Below are positions 13,961-14,276 of a stretch of 14,276 bases of DNA, piece after piece. Made by a program: the position numbers and the translations under genes. The stretch comes from an uncultured Frankineae bacterium. Its GTDB lineage: Bacteria > Actinomycetota > Actinomycetes > Mycobacteriales > SCTD01. The stretch is taken from the NCBI GenBank assembly GCA_902805805.1, contig CADCUE010000065.1, forward strand, positions 1 through 14,276, given 5' to 3'. The notes beneath the pieces were generated by a model. The model worked only from the letters and a program-made list of their open reading frames with translations. It was not told the origin of the DNA and did no database searches. Position 1 is the first letter of the stretch; every line of letters starts with the position of its first letter.

Positions 13961-14276
13961 CTGCTCCGGCTCGCCGGCGTGCCGCGCAGCAGGTCACCCC
14001 GAGCGGCCGCCGGGGGCTCGCGCCGGACAGGAGATCAGCCCCGGGGCGACCCGCTGCTCCGGCTCGCCGGCGTGCCGCGCAGCAGGTCACCCCGAGCGGG
14101 CGCCGGGGAGCTCGCGCCGGACAGGAGGTGAGCCCCCGGGCGACCCGCTGCTCCGGCTCGCCGGCGTGCCGCGCAGCACGTCACCCCGAGCGACCGCCGG
14201 GAAGCTCGCGCCGGACAGGAGGTGAGCCCCCGGGCGACCCGCTGCTCCGGCTCGCCGGCGTGCCGCGCAGCAGGTC
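13961..14276. repeat. 93/94-bp tandem repeat array, more than three copies, running off the window
   Basis: Units begin at 13961, 14054, 14148 and 14242 (spacing 93, 94, 94); the fourth is cut after 35 bases. The first ~45 bases (starting CTGCTCCGGCTCGCCGGCGT and ending CCCCGAGCG) are nearly identical in all copies, with one G to C change in the third; the middle (after CCCCGAGCG) and a stretch around CAGGAGGTGAG vary. Each unit can fold: outer arms CTGCT/AGCAG, inner CGGC/GCCG. A 94-bp period is not a multiple of three, so frames change from copy to copy and it is not a protein repeat. It resembles mycobacterial MIRU-type VNTRs only in size and intergenic place. Confidence 0.9.

Noticed and set aside
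13359..14090. A 243-codon minus-strand frame across the repeat, yajQ and tRNA-Tyr
   Set aside because: It is antisense to yajQ and runs through a tRNA gene; its repeated N-terminal part is only the translation of the tandem repeat.
13961..14276. CRISPR array
   Set aside because: The copies are adjacent 93/94-base direct repeats without unique spacers of constant length and without cas genes nearby.

Overview
The window is chromosomal DNA of a very GC-rich actinobacterium. Evidence: third codon positions are almost all G or C, GTG/TTG starts are common, four tRNA genes lack an encoded CCA, and the gene order is the actinobacterial trpT-secE-nusG-rplK-rplA-rplJ-rplL-rpoB block next to rpmG and two MaoC/Had-type dehydratase genes. 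The exact family cannot be fixed from the sequence; a non-mycobacterial lineage such as Geodermatophilaceae or Frankiales is only a guess.

Left half (1-4983, all minus strand, reading right to left): a promoter with a 17-bp spacer (4955-4983) drives tRNA-Trp, secE, nusG, rplK, rplA, rplJ, rplL and finally rpoB, which starts at a TTG and is cut off by the window start. Control elements between these genes include a foldable L10 leader RNA upstream of rplJ, a long hairpin between that leader and rplJ, an inverted repeat between rplK and rplA, and a 17-bp-stem hairpin in the 368-bp rplL-rpoB gap.

Middle (5042-10780): a plus-strand class-I aminotransferase gene diverges from the trpT operon and converges on a five-gene minus-strand chain whose genes overlap or nearly touch: hadA-like, hadB-like, TetR regulator, acyl-CoA ligase, and a protein joining a CysS C-terminal-like domain to a glycosyltransferase-like domain. 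The dehydratases and ligase act on acyl thioesters and may be controlled by the embedded TetR protein. In the Streptomyces arrangement as I recall it, murB lies between the had-like genes and aspC; here the TetR/ligase/GT module holds that place. Upstream of the chain lie tRNA-Thr, tRNA-Met and rpmG (a four-cysteine L33).

Right part (10781-14276): a large secreted right-handed beta-helix protein (plus strand) sits between the tRNA-Thr and tRNA-Tyr genes and ends in a 17-bp-stem terminator. After tRNA-Tyr (minus) comes yajQ (plus), followed by a non-coding 93/94-bp tandem repeat of more than three copies that runs off the window end.

No insertion sequence, CRISPR array or phage gene was seen. 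The most unusual items are the tandem repeat, the CysS-like/glycosyltransferase fusion and its overlapping acyl-metabolism chain, and the beta-helix cargo gene between tRNA genes.
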